DNA of 59,491 nucleotides from Streptomyces griseoloalbus (lineage in GTDB: Bacteria; Actinomycetota; Actinomycetes; Streptomycetales; Streptomycetaceae): assembly GCA_014650015.1 (NCBI GenBank), contig BMUD01000035.1:1-59491 (forward strand). Direction: 5' to 3'. The notes beneath the pieces are model-generated. The model saw nothing but the letters and a program-made list of their open reading frames with translations, was not told where the DNA came from and ran no database searches. Numbering within the stretch: the stretch's first letter is position 1; each line of letters begins with the position of its first letter. The translations under genes were made by a program, and so were the position numbers. Shown here one piece after another: positions 10,837 through 20,506 of this stretch.

Positions 10837-12306
10837 TCAGCCGGTCAGGGAGCGGACGGTGCTGAGGACTCCCAGCGCGGCCAGGCACAGCGGCACCAGG
10901 GTGAGCAGGACGGCCGACTCGGTGAGGTCGAGGAAGCGGCCCCAGAAGGGGGTGAGTCCCTTGCGGGGGACGACGAGGCCGATGGCGGTGATCAGCGCGG
11001 CCCCGGCCGCGACGGCCGCCGACAGCCAGATCGTACGCAGGTCGAGTGCTCCCCTGTCGCCGTGCAGGACGAACTCGGTCAGTGCCTCGGCCGGCGGGTT
11101 CAGCACCAGTCCCAGCAGCAGGAGGGCGATGGCGCCGATGCCGGCGACGAGGGCACAGGTCACCTGGGACGTGTAGCGGAACAGACGGGCGCGGATCAGC
11201 ATGGACAGCCCGGCGGCGAGCGCCAGCGACTGGCCCCAGACGTTGTCCGAGAAGCCCAGGACCGCTGCGGACACGACGACGACGGCCGACGTGCCGCCCA
11301 CCAGTCCCAGGAGCAGTTCGTGGCCGCGCCGCGCCTGGGCGGCGATGCGTTCCGCGTCGAGGGCTTCGGCGTCCGGCGTGCGGGACGGGTCCGCGTCGAA
11401 GTCGTCCTGGAGGGCGGAACGCGGGGCCGCGTAGCCGATGGGCAGCCGCGCGAAACGCGCGGACAGCCCGGGCAGGAAGGCGACCAGCCCGATCGCGCAG
11501 GGCGCGCACACGGCGGCGGCGGCGCTCGCGGAGGCCTCGGCGGCGACGGTGACGAACCCGGCCAGGGTGCCCACCGCCGCGACGAAGGCGGCGGCGACGA
11601 AGGGAGCGTCCGATCCGGGGGCGAGGGCGAGCAGGGTCACCGAGGCCACCAGCACGGCGGCACAGCCCAGCATGAACTGCAGCCTGCCCGGCCCGTGTCC
11701 GGCCGGGGCGGCCACGATCCCGGACCCGGCGACGAGAAGCAGGGGCAGGGCGCCCAGGCCCAGGGCGACGGACGCGGCCCGGTCGCCGTACACACGCGCG
11801 CGGACACCGGCGAACGCGGTCACCAGGAGGCCGAGACCTCCAGCGACGACGCCCGGCAGGGCGTGCATGTCGTGCCGCACGGGGTCGGCGGACCACAGGG
11901 CGAACGCGAGCAGCAGCAGAAGCAGGGCGCCGCCGGTGAGTCCCGCGGCACGCAGCAGGTCGTCGCTCCACAGGTGCCGGTCGCGCACGACCGCGGAGGC
12001 GACCGCGTCCGGCACGTCGTCATGGACGGCGGGCGGCAGCGAGTGGGCGAACGGCCGCAGGCTCAGGACCTCCCCGTCGAGGACCCGCTCCTCGGCGAGC
12101 GTGCGGGAGCCTTCCAGTACCCTGCCGTCACGCCGCACCAGGTGGTACCCCGTCGGTGTGCCGACCGGCTGGGTCTGGCCCGTCAGACGCAGGATCTCCG
12201 GGTAGACGTCGGCCACGGGGATGTCCACCGGGAGCGCCACGTCGATACGGCTGTCGGGCGCGACCACCGTCACTCGGCAGAACCCCGTCGCCGTGGTCGT
12301 ACTCAC
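10837..12306 (-). CDS. eccD: Type VII secretion integral membrane protein EccD
   Basis: A 489-aa protein. The N-terminal ~85 residues form the EccD ubiquitin-like domain (FCRVTVVAPDSRIDVALPVDIPVADVYPEIL). About eleven hydrophobic helices follow, building the ESX membrane channel together with EccB, EccC and EccE. The start at GTG 12306 is chosen for the AGGGGGG ribosome-binding site seven bases upstream; GTG 12312 is too close to it. It is divergent from eccC across a short shared promoter region. Its 3' end faces rpsO, so it is the boundary gene of the ESX locus. Confidence 0.9.
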   Translation of the reverse strand: MSTTTATGFCRVTVVAPDSRIDVALPVDIPVADVYPEILRLTGQTQPVGTPTGYHLVRRDGRVLEGSRTLAEERVLDGEVLSLRPFAHSLPPAVHDDVPDAVASAVVRDRHLWSDDLLRAAGLTGGALLLLLLAFALWSADPVRHDMHALPGVVAGGLGLLVTAFAGVRARVYGDRAASVALGLGALPLLLVAGSGIVAAPAGHGPGRLQFMLGCAAVLVASVTLLALAPGSDAPFVAAAFVAAVGTLAGFVTVAAEASASAAAAVCAPCAIGLVAFLPGLSARFARLPIGYAAPRSALQDDFDADPSRTPDAEALDAERIAAQARRGHELLLGLVGGTSAVVVVSAAVLGFSDNVWGQSLALAAGLSMLIRARLFRYTSQVTCALVAGIGAIALLLLGLVLNPPAEALTEFVLHGDRGALDLRTIWLSAAVAAGAALITAIGLVVPRKGLTPFWGRFLDLTESAVLLTLVPLCLAALGVLSTVRSLTG

Positions 12307-12352
12307 CTTCACTGCCCCCCTGCTTCGCGGATGCGCACGCTGCCGGAGCGCA

Positions 12353-12391
12353 ACCCTACCGACACCCCGTGTCGGTGACGCCACGTAGGAT
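12353..12391. promoter_or_regulatory. Candidate divergent eccD/eccC promoter with central operator
   Basis: The palindrome ACCGACAC-ccc-GTGTCGGT (12358-12376) is flanked by two actinobacterial -10-like hexamers facing outward: TAGGGT on the minus strand (12353-12358) toward eccD, and TAGGAT on the plus strand (12386-12391) toward eccC. No clear -35 boxes are visible. The symmetry suggests one regulator controlling both genes, as an inference. Confidence 0.4.
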
Positions 12392-12471
12392 CACCGCAGT
12401 GCGAGGGACGACCGTCACCACGGGGGTGCGGTGTGCCAACCGATCGCTCGTACGGGGGGATTGAGGCCTCG

Positions 12472-15400
12472 GTGAGCCAGATCGTCATCAAGCGCCCACC
12501 ACGCACCCTGCCGCCCGAAGTACCGTCGGACGAACTGCAATTGGAGCCACCTCCGGAACTGCCGCGCGGGCAGCAGGAGGGCATGCTGATGCAGGTGTTG
12601 CCGACACTCGGCATGGGCTCGTCGGTGGTCTTCTACTTCGCCTCCCCCAACGCCCACCCGTTCATGCGGATCATGGGCGTGGTCATGCTGGTGTCGACGG
12701 CCGCGATGGTCGTCGCCCAGATCGTCCGCCATCGCCGGGGTACGCAGGGGCAAATGGCCGATGTGCGCCGGGACTACCTGCGGTATCTGGCGCAGACCCG
12801 GCGCAGGATCCGCACGACGGCGCGCCGTCAGCGCGACGCGCAGTGGTACCTGCATCCCGCACCGGACCAGCTGTGGGCGGTGGTCGCCGAGGGCAGCCGG
12901 GTGTGGGAACGCCGTCTCGGCGACGCCGACTTCGGGCAGGTGCGGGTCGGTCTGGGACCGCAGCAGCTGGCCACGCCGCTGGCCGCCCCGCACACCGCTC
13001 CGGTCGACGAGCTCGAGCCGTTGTGCGCCGGCGCCATGCAGCGCTTCCTGTCCGTGCACGCCCAGCTGGAGGGCCTGCCGGTCGCCGTGTCGCTGCGCGC
13101 CTTCTACCACCTGACGGTCTCCGGTGACCCGGACAGCGCGCAGGCCGCCGCCCGGGCCCTGGTCGCCCAGGCCGCCACGCTGCACTCCCCCGAGGACCTG
13201 GTGCTCGCCGTGGTGACCGCTCCGGGCGCCGTGGGCCGCTGGGACTGGACGAAGTGGCTCCCGCACTGCCAGCTGCCGGGTTCCCTCGACGGGGCGGGTA
13301 CGCGCCGCCTCTTCGGGGACGACCTCGGTGAGCTGGAACAGCTGCTGGCGGACCGGCTCGAGGGCCGTCCGCGCTTCAGCCGGGACGGGCAGCCGCTCCT
13401 CGACCAGCCGCACGTCCTGATCGTCCTCGACGGCGGCATGGTCCCCCCGGCCTCCGCCTTCGCGGCCGCGGAGGGCCTGCAGGGGGTGACGGTCGTCGAG
13501 GTCGTCCCCGGCGAGCTGGACCAGCCCCGCGGGGACCTGTCGATCGTCGTACGTCCACAGCGGCTGTGGCTCGACTCCGGTGCCGGTGTCGCCTACGAGG
13601 GGGAGCCGGACGGGCTGTCGCTGCCCGCCGCGGAAGCGCTCGCGCGGCAGCTCGCACCGTTGCGCCTCGGTGGCGGGGACGACGACGAACCCCTGCTCGC
13701 CAACCTGGACTTCACCGAGCTGCTCGGCCTGGGAGACGCGGCGACGGTGGACGTCGGACGGACCTGGAGGCCGCGGTCGACTCCGGAGCGCCTCAGGGTG
13801 CCGATCGGTGTCGGCGAGGACGGCCGGCCCGTGATGCTGGACCTCAAGGAGGCCGCGCAGGACGGCATGGGCCCGCACGGCCTGTGTGTGGGCGCGACCG
13901 GCTCCGGCAAGTCCGAACTGCTGCGCACCCTGGTGCTGGGCCTGGCGGTCACCCATTCCTCCGAGACGCTGAACTTCGTCCTGGCGGACTTCAAGGGCGG
14001 CGCGACGTTCGCCGGCATGTCCCGGATGCCGCACGTCGCCGCCGTGATCACCAACCTCGCCGACGACCTCACCCTCGTCGACCGCATGGGCGACGCGATC
14101 CGCGGCGAACTGCAGCGCCGCCAGGAACTGCTGCGCGCCGCGGGCAACTACGCCAACATCCACGACTACGAGAAGGCGCGCGCCGCCGGAGCTCCGCTGG
14201 AACCGCTGGCCTCGCTCGTGCTCGTGATCGACGAGTTCAGTGAGCTCCTCACCGCCAAGCCGGACTTCATCGACATGTTCATCCAGATCGGGCGCATCGG
14301 CCGGTCGCTCGGCGTGCATCTGCTGCTCGCCTCGCAGCGCCTTGAGGAGGGCCGGCTGCGCGGTCTGGACACCTATCTGTCGTACCGCATCGGTCTGCGG
14401 ACCTTCTCGGCCGCCGAGTCGCGTGCGGCGCTCGGCGTGCCGGACGCGTACCACCTGCCGTCCGTGCCCGGTTCGGGGTACCTGAAGTTCGGCACGGACG
14501 AGATGGTGCGGTTCAAGGCCGCGTACGTCTCGGGGCCGTACCGCGCGGGCGCTCCCGAGCCCGGCAGGAGCGCGCTGCCCGTCGAGCGGCGGCCGGCGCT
14601 GTTCACCGCCACACCCGTACCTGTGGTGTACGCGGCCCCGGACCCGGACCGGGTGCCCGCTCCCGGCCGGCGGCAGGAGGAGGACGACGCCCTGGCGGAC
14701 ACCGTGCTGGACGTCGTCGTGCAGCGGCTGGAGGGGCAGGGCGCGCCCGCGCACCAGGTGTGGCTGCCGCCGCTGGACCGGGCACCGGCGCTGAACGAAC
14801 TGCTGCCGGCCCTGACCGTCTCCGCCGAGCGCGGCCTGCACCCGGCGGAGTACGGCCGGCCGGGCGGCCTGGCCGTTCCCCTCGGCCTGATCGACAAGCC
14901 GTTCGAGCAGAAACGGGAGATCCTCTACCAGGACTTCTCCGGAGCGGCGGGCCACATGATGGTGGTCGGCGGCCCCCAGTCGGGGAAGTCGACCCTGCTG
15001 CGCACCCTGATCGCCGCGTTCGCTCTGACCCACACACCGCACGAAGTGCAGTTCTACGCCCTGGACTTCGGCGGCGGCGGTCTCGCCGCGGTCGCCGACC
15101 TGCCGCACGTGGGCGGTGTCGCGTCGCGCCTCGACCCGGAGCGCGTGCGGCGTACGGTCGCCGAGGTCGCCGGCGTCCTCAACCGCCGCGAGCACTTCTT
15201 CCGCGTCAACGGCATCGACTCCGTCGCCACCTACCGCCGGCGTCGCGCGGCGGGCGATCTGCCCGGCGAGCCGTGGGGAGACGTCTTCCTCGTCATCGAC
15301 GGCTGGGGCGGCTTCCGCAACGACTACGAGGGCCTCGAGGGCGTCGTCAACGACATCGCCGCCCGGGGCCTGGGGTACGGCGTTCACGTGGTCCTCTCCG

Positions 15401-16437
15401 CCTCGCGCTACATGGAGGTGCGTGCGGTGCTCAAGGACCAGATCCTCGGTCGGCTGGAGCTGCGCCTCGGTGACGCCATGGACTCCGAGTTCGACCGCAA
15501 GGTGGCCCTGAACGTGCCGACCGGGGTGCCGGGCCGTGGTCAGGTTCCCGCCAAATTGCACTTCATGACGGCGATGCCGCGGATCGACTCGTCCCCCATC
15601 CCGGAGGACCTGGCCGACGCCACGGCCCAGCTGGTCCGGGCGGTCAAGGACAGCTGGCAGGGCCCTCCGGCCCCCACCGTGCGCCTGCTCCCCCGCAAGC
15701 TGCCCGCCGATCAGCTGCCCAAGGGGTTCGAGTTCCCGCAGCACGGCATCGCGATCGGCATCGACGAGGCCAACCTGGAGCCGGTGTTCATCGACTTCGA
15801 GACCGACCCCTTCTTCCTCGTCTTCGGGGAGAGCGAGTCCGGCAAGACCAACCTGCTGCGTCTGATCACCCGACAGATCGCGGAGCGCTACACCCCGGCC
15901 GAGGCACGGATCGTCGTCGGCGACTACCGGCGCACCATGCTGGAGGCGGTGCCGGACACCCACCTGCTGGAGTACGCCCCCATGGCGTCGGCCATGCAGG
16001 TGCACATGGACGCCGTACGCCAGTTCATGGAGAAGCGGGCGCCCAAGCCGGACATCACACCGCAGCAGCTGCGGGATCGCAGCTGGTGGAGCGGCCCGCA
16101 GCTGTTCATCGTCGTCGACGACCACGAGCTGGTCGCGACCAACTCCGGCAACCCGCTGTCCCAGCTGGTGGAGCACCTGCCCTTCGCGCGTGACGTGGGC
16201 GTCAAGTTCGTCATCGCACGCAGCTCGGCCGGCGCGTCCCGCGCGATGTTCGAGCCGTTCATGCAGCGGATGAAGGAACTGGGCGCCCAGGGCGTGGTCC
16301 TCTCGGGGGACCCGAGCGAGGGCGACATCCTCGGCCATGTGCGCGCCCGGCCCATGCCGCCGGGACGTGGCGTGTTCGTCTCGCGCAAGCGCGGTACGCC
16401 ACTGATTCAGGTGGGCTTGCTTCCGCAACGGCATTAG
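12472..16437 (+). CDS. eccC: Type VII secretion ATPase EccC (FtsK/SpoIIIE family)
   Basis: A 1321-aa motor of the ESX secretion pore. Two N-terminal transmembrane helices (MGSSVVFYF, IMGVVMLVSTAAMVVAQIV) are followed by three tandem ATPase domains. These have Walker A GATGSGKSE near 474, GGPQSGKST near 832 and GESESGKTN near 1118, with Walker B-like LVIDEFSE, LVIDGWGG and IVVDDHE. All three nucleotide loops look intact and the protein is a single-chain (unsplit) EccC. I choose GTG 12472 because the protein then begins MSQIVIKRPPRTLPPEVP, as I recall for homologues; GTG 12433 would add 13 residues. It probably leads an operon with the following genes. Confidence 0.95.
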   Translation: MSQIVIKRPPRTLPPEVPSDELQLEPPPELPRGQQEGMLMQVLPTLGMGSSVVFYFASPNAHPFMRIMGVVMLVSTAAMVVAQIVRHRRGTQGQMADVRRDYLRYLAQTRRRIRTTARRQRDAQWYLHPAPDQLWAVVAEGSRVWERRLGDADFGQVRVGLGPQQLATPLAAPHTAPVDELEPLCAGAMQRFLSVHAQLEGLPVAVSLRAFYHLTVSGDPDSAQAAARALVAQAATLHSPEDLVLAVVTAPGAVGRWDWTKWLPHCQLPGSLDGAGTRRLFGDDLGELEQLLADRLEGRPRFSRDGQPLLDQPHVLIVLDGGMVPPASAFAAAEGLQGVTVVEVVPGELDQPRGDLSIVVRPQRLWLDSGAGVAYEGEPDGLSLPAAEALARQLAPLRLGGGDDDEPLLANLDFTELLGLGDAATVDVGRTWRPRSTPERLRVPIGVGEDGRPVMLDLKEAAQDGMGPHGLCVGATGSGKSELLRTLVLGLAVTHSSETLNFVLADFKGGATFAGMSRMPHVAAVITNLADDLTLVDRMGDAIRGELQRRQELLRAAGNYANIHDYEKARAAGAPLEPLASLVLVIDEFSELLTAKPDFIDMFIQIGRIGRSLGVHLLLASQRLEEGRLRGLDTYLSYRIGLRTFSAAESRAALGVPDAYHLPSVPGSGYLKFGTDEMVRFKAAYVSGPYRAGAPEPGRSALPVERRPALFTATPVPVVYAAPDPDRVPAPGRRQEEDDALADTVLDVVVQRLEGQGAPAHQVWLPPLDRAPALNELLPALTVSAERGLHPAEYGRPGGLAVPLGLIDKPFEQKREILYQDFSGAAGHMMVVGGPQSGKSTLLRTLIAAFALTHTPHEVQFYALDFGGGGLAAVADLPHVGGVASRLDPERVRRTVAEVAGVLNRREHFFRVNGIDSVATYRRRRAAGDLPGEPWGDVFLVIDGWGGFRNDYEGLEGVVNDIAARGLGYGVHVVLSASRYMEVRAVLKDQILGRLELRLGDAMDSEFDRKVALNVPTGVPGRGQVPAKLHFMTAMPRIDSSPIPEDLADATAQLVRAVKDSWQGPPAPTVRLLPRKLPADQLPKGFEFPQHGIAIGIDEANLEPVFIDFETDPFFLVFGESESGKTNLLRLITRQIAERYTPAEARIVVGDYRRTMLEAVPDTHLLEYAPMASAMQVHMDAVRQFMEKRAPKPDITPQQLRDRSWWSGPQLFIVVDDHELVATNSGNPLSQLVEHLPFARDVGVKFVIARSSAGASRAMFEPFMQRMKELGAQGVVLSGDPSEGDILGHVRARPMPPGRGVFVSRKRGTPLIQVGLLPQRH

Positions 16438-16516
16438 GGTGATCGACTGAGCTCCGACCCACGTCCTGTGACGCGGGTCGAGGCGGTGGAACGGGGAGAA
16501 CGGGGAGGCGACCGGG

Positions 16517-17026
16517 GTGAGTTCGAACGGGGGCGGCGGTACGGGCGGCGTCCCGGACACGGGGAAGGCCTTCGACACGCTGTCCGGGGTGAACCCTCAG
16601 ATGGCACTGGACATCCAGCACAGCGCCATGAAGAGCTTCAAGAAGCGCGTCGACGAACTGCTGCGCGAACTGGACGAGTCCGAGGCGGCCCCGACCAGGG
16701 TCGGCCAGGACCGCCTCTCACGCGCCCAGTTGGGTTCCGCGGATTTCAAGGAAGCACAGTTCCTCTACGACTCGTACGCCGTCGTCCACGACGAACTGGA
16801 GAACCTCTCCAAGGCGCTCGGCGCGCAGATCGAGGGCATGGGCCTGGCGGTGCACGCGTCCCGGGTGGGTTACGAGAACCTGGACGCCGACATCAAGGCG
16901 CGGATGAAGGCGGTCAACGCCGAGGCGGAGAAGTATTACGTCGTGGGGCGGGATCCGTATGCGGAGCGGCCGAACCAGAACGCCGACACACCCGGATCCG
17001 CATCCGACAAGGGGGCGACCTACTGA
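16517..17026 (+). CDS. ESX-locus helical protein, unknown function
   Basis: A 169-aa protein with GTG start. After a Gly-rich N-terminus it is mostly amphipathic helix (DIQHSAMKSFKKRVDELLRELD, FKEAQFLYDSYAVVHDELENLSKALGAQIEGMGLAVHAS), ending in a polar tail. No WXG triplet is present, but size, helicity and position suggest a WXG100-like substrate or partner. Its stop overlaps the next start by one base (TGATG), and the next gene encodes a WXG protein, so the two may form a heterodimer. It lies 79 bp downstream of eccC. Confidence 0.75.
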   Translation: MSSNGGGGTGGVPDTGKAFDTLSGVNPQMALDIQHSAMKSFKKRVDELLRELDESEAAPTRVGQDRLSRAQLGSADFKEAQFLYDSYAVVHDELENLSKALGAQIEGMGLAVHASRVGYENLDADIKARMKAVNAEAEKYYVVGRDPYAERPNQNADTPGSASDKGATY

Positions 17027-18579
17027 TGGGAGAGCAGGCGCGCCGCGGAACGCCGCGACCGGCCCGTACGGACTTCGAGTCCATGACCCACGAGCAACTG
17101 GCGGCGCTGCTCGACTCGGCGAGCCCTGAGGGGGCGTCCCAGCTCGCGGCCAAACTGTCCAAGGCCTCGTCGACGATCACCAAGATCGGCGACGACCTCA
17201 TGACGTACGTCAAGGGGTTGGAGTGGCAGGGTGAGGGCGGCGACGCCTTCCGTGACTGGGGTGGGCAGAGCGCGGCCGCGACGCTGCGTCTGGGCGAGTA
17301 CGCCGAGGTGGCGTCGCGCTGGATGGCGACGGTGGCGCAGGCGGTCGCCGAGGCCAAGGCGGCGCTGCCCGACACCTCCGAGACCACCCGGGCCGAGGCG
17401 GACCTCGCCGACGCGAGGAAGACGCTGGCAGCGGCCCAGGACCCCGGTGCCCGCAACGATCCCGAGGCCCGCAAGCTGGCACAGACGGCCCAGTCCGACG
17501 CGGCGGCGGCGCAGCAGCGGATGGAAGCGGCGCGCGCGGAGGCCGTGCAGCAGCTGCGGAAGCTGGCGCAGACGTATGAGTACTCGGCTTATCAGGTGAA
17601 CAGCGTGCCGCCGCCTACGTTTGCGCCGCCGGCCGATCACCTTGGCGAGAGGGAGTGGCGGCAGTCGGACCAGCACGCTGTTGCCGTGCCCGGGGGTTCC
17701 TCGGCGGCGACCGCATTTTCCTCCGGGACGAGTGGATTCGAGGAGCGTACCGGGGCGCCCGCCTCAATACCGACGGGCTCATACGTGGCTCCCTCCGAGG
17801 GCTCTCCGACACCTGGCAGGGAGCCGTCACGCCCTGCCACGATGGAGATCGACAGCGTGACCGCTCTGCCGGACACTCGATCTCCTTCTCCCACCAATGC
17901 GCCGACACCGCCGACCGGCATCGGCTCGCGTCCCGATGCCATGCAGCAACCGGCTGTCGTCCCTCCTGGCCCGCTGGGCCGGTTGAGTCCTCAAGGCTCA
18001 CTCGGACCTCAGCAATTGCCGTCGGTCACTCGGCCCCCTCTGCTGCCGGGCCAGGGAACTCCAGGCGGAGGCCGCCTCCGTGTGCCTGGAGAGACTGGGA
18101 TCATCGGGGGACGTCCGGTGCCGCCCGGTGGGGGCAGGCTGTCAACCGGCATTCCTCAGGGAACGGTGATCGGCGGCGAACGACGTGCACCGCAGGCGCA
18201 CGGGCCGATGGGGCGTGTTCTCCCTCCTGGCACTCCGGTGGCCGCAGGCCCGCCCTCCGGGCAGAGCAGTACGGGCGGAACGCGACGCCTCGCGTCCGAA
18301 GCCGGCGGTGTGTTCGGCAACCGGCCGGCTCAGCCGGCGCGCACCGGGTCGCGGCCGTTCACGCCCGGCGGCGCCGGCCTGGTACGCCCACCGGGCGCCA
18401 GCGAGCCGGCGCACGGCTCGGCGTCCGGTCGCACCGGCGGCAGCACCATCGCACCCCATCAGCAGGTCCCTCGCCGGGATACTCGGCAGGACCAGAGTCA
18501 ACGACCGGACTACCTCGCTGAAGAGGAAGAGACCTGGGTTCGCAGGGATTCCCGAGCGGTTCCGCCGGTCGTCGACTGA
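17026..18579 (+). CDS. WXG-domain protein with Pro/Gly-rich tail, putative ESX substrate
   Basis: A 517-aa protein. Residues ~20-200 are helical, with WQG at 67-69 in the hairpin turn of a WXG100/PPE-like fold. The last ~300 residues are low-complexity Pro/Gly/Arg/Ser, as in mycobacterial PPE or EspI-like tails. There are no membrane helices. ATG 17026 overlaps the upstream stop (TGATG), so translation is coupled with the 169-aa helical protein. The first mycosin gene follows 33 bp later. A secreted substrate or wall-spanning component is the likely role; this is inference from domain and context. Confidence 0.75.
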   Translation: MGEQARRGTPRPARTDFESMTHEQLAALLDSASPEGASQLAAKLSKASSTITKIGDDLMTYVKGLEWQGEGGDAFRDWGGQSAAATLRLGEYAEVASRWMATVAQAVAEAKAALPDTSETTRAEADLADARKTLAAAQDPGARNDPEARKLAQTAQSDAAAAQQRMEAARAEAVQQLRKLAQTYEYSAYQVNSVPPPTFAPPADHLGEREWRQSDQHAVAVPGGSSAATAFSSGTSGFEERTGAPASIPTGSYVAPSEGSPTPGREPSRPATMEIDSVTALPDTRSPSPTNAPTPPTGIGSRPDAMQQPAVVPPGPLGRLSPQGSLGPQQLPSVTRPPLLPGQGTPGGGRLRVPGETGIIGGRPVPPGGGRLSTGIPQGTVIGGERRAPQAHGPMGRVLPPGTPVAAGPPSGQSSTGGTRRLASEAGGVFGNRPAQPARTGSRPFTPGGAGLVRPPGASEPAHGSASGRTGGSTIAPHQQVPRRDTRQDQSQRPDYLAEEEETWVRRDSRAVPPVVD

Positions 18580-18612
18580 GAGCCCCGATCACGTCAGCAC
18601 ATAGGAAGGCAC

Positions 18613-20004
18613 ATGCGCAGCAGGAGCAAGCGAACGCGGCGGCCTCTCTCGGTGGCATCGGCTGCTCTCGGCCTGCTGCTCGTCGGCATTGCCGCCACAC
18701 CCGCCCACGCCGAGTCGGTACGTGACATGCAATGGCACCTCGACGCCATGCATGCCGAGGAGATGTGGAAGATCAGCAAGGGAGAGGGCGTCACCGTCGC
18801 AGTCATCGACTCCGGCGTCGACGACTCCCTTGCCGACCTGAAGGGTCAGGTCCTCGACGGCAAGGACTATTCCGAGCAGCGTGGTGACGAGCACACCGAC
18901 ATCGACGAGCACGGAACGTCCATGGCGGCACTGATCGCAGCCACAGGCGCACGAGGACCCCAGCAAGGCTCCTACGGCCTTGCGCCAGCCGCCAAGATCC
19001 TCCCCATTCGTATGCGCTACGCCACGGAGAACTACGGCCAAGTCGACAACAAGGCCGAGTACTCACGCGTTCTGACGAGGGCGATCCGCTACGCGGCGGA
19101 CACCGACGCCCAGATCATCAACATCTCCATGGGCAGTTCCAACGCACCAGGCAGGAAGAACGTCGGCACGCCGGAACTCGCCTCTGCGGTCCGCTACGCC
19201 ATCGCGAAGGGCAAGCTGATCTTCGCCGCCGTCGGCAACAGCGGCGACGAGTCGAACCTTGCGGAGTACCCAGCTTCCACACCGGGCGTCGTAGGAGTCG
19301 CGGCGGCGGACAAGAACGGCAAGGCGCTGGAGACCTCTCAGAGCGGTCCGCAGGTTGACCTCACTGCCCCCGGTGAAGACATCATCAACGCCTGCCTCGA
19401 AGGTACTCAGGTCTGCACAGGAAGCGGCACCAGTGCCTCGACAGCGCTGGCCTCGGCCTCGGCTGCACTCATCTGGGCCCAACATCCCGACTGGACCAAC
19501 CACCAGGTACTCCGGGTCATGCTGAACACCGCAGGGAAGGCCAACAGCGGCGCGCAACGCACCGACTTCATCGGCTACGGCATCGTCCGTCCCCGCATCG
19601 CGCTGAAGAACCCGGGGGACCCAGGCCCTGCGAACGAGTTCCCCCTCCCCGACCTGGCCGCAGCCGCCTCGGAGCCTCCGTCGGCCGAGACGTCCCCATC
19701 CGCAGGCGCGGGGGGCCACGACTCCGTGACCGACAAGTCAAAGCCCGCGACTGCCGCCTCGGCCGACAGCGACGGCGTCGGTCCCTCGTGGGTCGCTCTG
19801 GGCGTGGCAGCTTCGGCGCTTCTCGCGGCGGCCGTCGCCATACCTGCACTCCGTGCCCGCCGCCGGCGCTCGACCCCGGTGCCGGCGGCCCCGCTCCTCC
19901 CTCCGCCGTACCCGCCCTACGGGACCCCGCAGCAGCCCCCGGCCTACGGGTCACCACCAGGACACATGACTCCCCCGCCCGGGAGCGGCCCCGGTCAGGG
20001 CTGA
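18613..20004 (+). CDS. mycP: Type VII secretion-associated subtilisin-like protease (mycosin 1)
   Basis: A 463-aa S8 protease. It has an N-terminal signal peptide (LGLLLVGIAATPAHA), catalytic D66 (AVIDSGVDD), H100 (DEHGTSMA), oxyanion N209 (AVGNSGDE) and S274 (GSGTSAST). A C-terminal transmembrane helix (SWVALGVAASALLAAAVAIPAL) is followed by a basic and Pro-rich cytoplasmic tail. This is the mycosin architecture: the catalytic domain sits outside the membrane and stabilises or processes ESX components. GGAAGG lies just before the ATG. A second mycosin is at 31699 in the same locus. Confidence 0.92.
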   Translation: MRSRSKRTRRPLSVASAALGLLLVGIAATPAHAESVRDMQWHLDAMHAEEMWKISKGEGVTVAVIDSGVDDSLADLKGQVLDGKDYSEQRGDEHTDIDEHGTSMAALIAATGARGPQQGSYGLAPAAKILPIRMRYATENYGQVDNKAEYSRVLTRAIRYAADTDAQIINISMGSSNAPGRKNVGTPELASAVRYAIAKGKLIFAAVGNSGDESNLAEYPASTPGVVGVAAADKNGKALETSQSGPQVDLTAPGEDIINACLEGTQVCTGSGTSASTALASASAALIWAQHPDWTNHQVLRVMLNTAGKANSGAQRTDFIGYGIVRPRIALKNPGDPGPANEFPLPDLAAAASEPPSAETSPSAGAGGHDSVTDKSKPATAASADSDGVGPSWVALGVAASALLAAAVAIPALRARRRRSTPVPAAPLLPPPYPPYGTPQQPPAYGSPPGHMTPPPGSGPGQG

Positions 20005-20065
20005 CGTCCCTGAGGGCTGCACACACAGGAAGATCAGTCGTCAGCGACAGCGTGAAGGAACCGAC

Positions 20066-20497
20066 GTGTCATTCGACGAGATGTGGGGCCAGGCCCGTAG
20101 CGACGCAGTCGCGCGGCAGCAGAGCAGCATGCGGCTGAACCAACTCGCCGCTTCCGGAGGTGGTGGTGCCGGCGGCAGGGACTACGCAGTGACGTCTCCG
20201 GACCTGAAGGCAGTCGGGAACGAGGCACAGGAGCTGTATCACGGCTTGGAGGCGGGCGCGTTCCACGCCGGGGCCAACACCCATACCGCCGCGACCAGTC
20301 TGGACGAGGACGGCTTCAGGACCGGCTCGGCCATGTGGACCGCATGGGACACCTGGCGCTCTCAGGCAGAAGCCCTCCTCAGCGCCTGCGCTCACATCCA
20401 CAACCACCTGGAGGACACCGTCGTGACGCATGCCAAGCACGAGGAGACTCTGGTCACCAACCTGTCCGTCGAGCAAATCAACAAGCACTTCAAGTAA
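20066..20497 (+). CDS. Small WXG100-like partner protein
   Basis: A 143-aa protein with GTG start and AAGGAA upstream. It is helical, with a Gly-rich insert at 30-37 and the segment TAWDTWRSQAEALLSACAHIHNHLEDTVVTHAKHE, which resembles a WXG100-type helix without the strict triplet. It lies 9 bp upstream of the 751-aa gene. Placement of a small helical protein directly before a large multidomain one is typical of dedicated partners of type VII effectors. Function is inferred from context only. Confidence 0.7.
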   Translation: MSFDEMWGQARSDAVARQQSSMRLNQLAASGGGGAGGRDYAVTSPDLKAVGNEAQELYHGLEAGAFHAGANTHTAATSLDEDGFRTGSAMWTAWDTWRSQAEALLSACAHIHNHLEDTVVTHAKHEETLVTNLSVEQINKHFK

Positions 20498-20506
20498 GGC
20501 TGCGCC

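Noticed and set aside
12415-16578. 1387-aa minus-strand open frame opposite eccC
   Set aside because: It lies fully antisense to the recognisable EccC with three Walker motifs; its composition (His/Arg/Gln/Val) is typical of a shadow frame.
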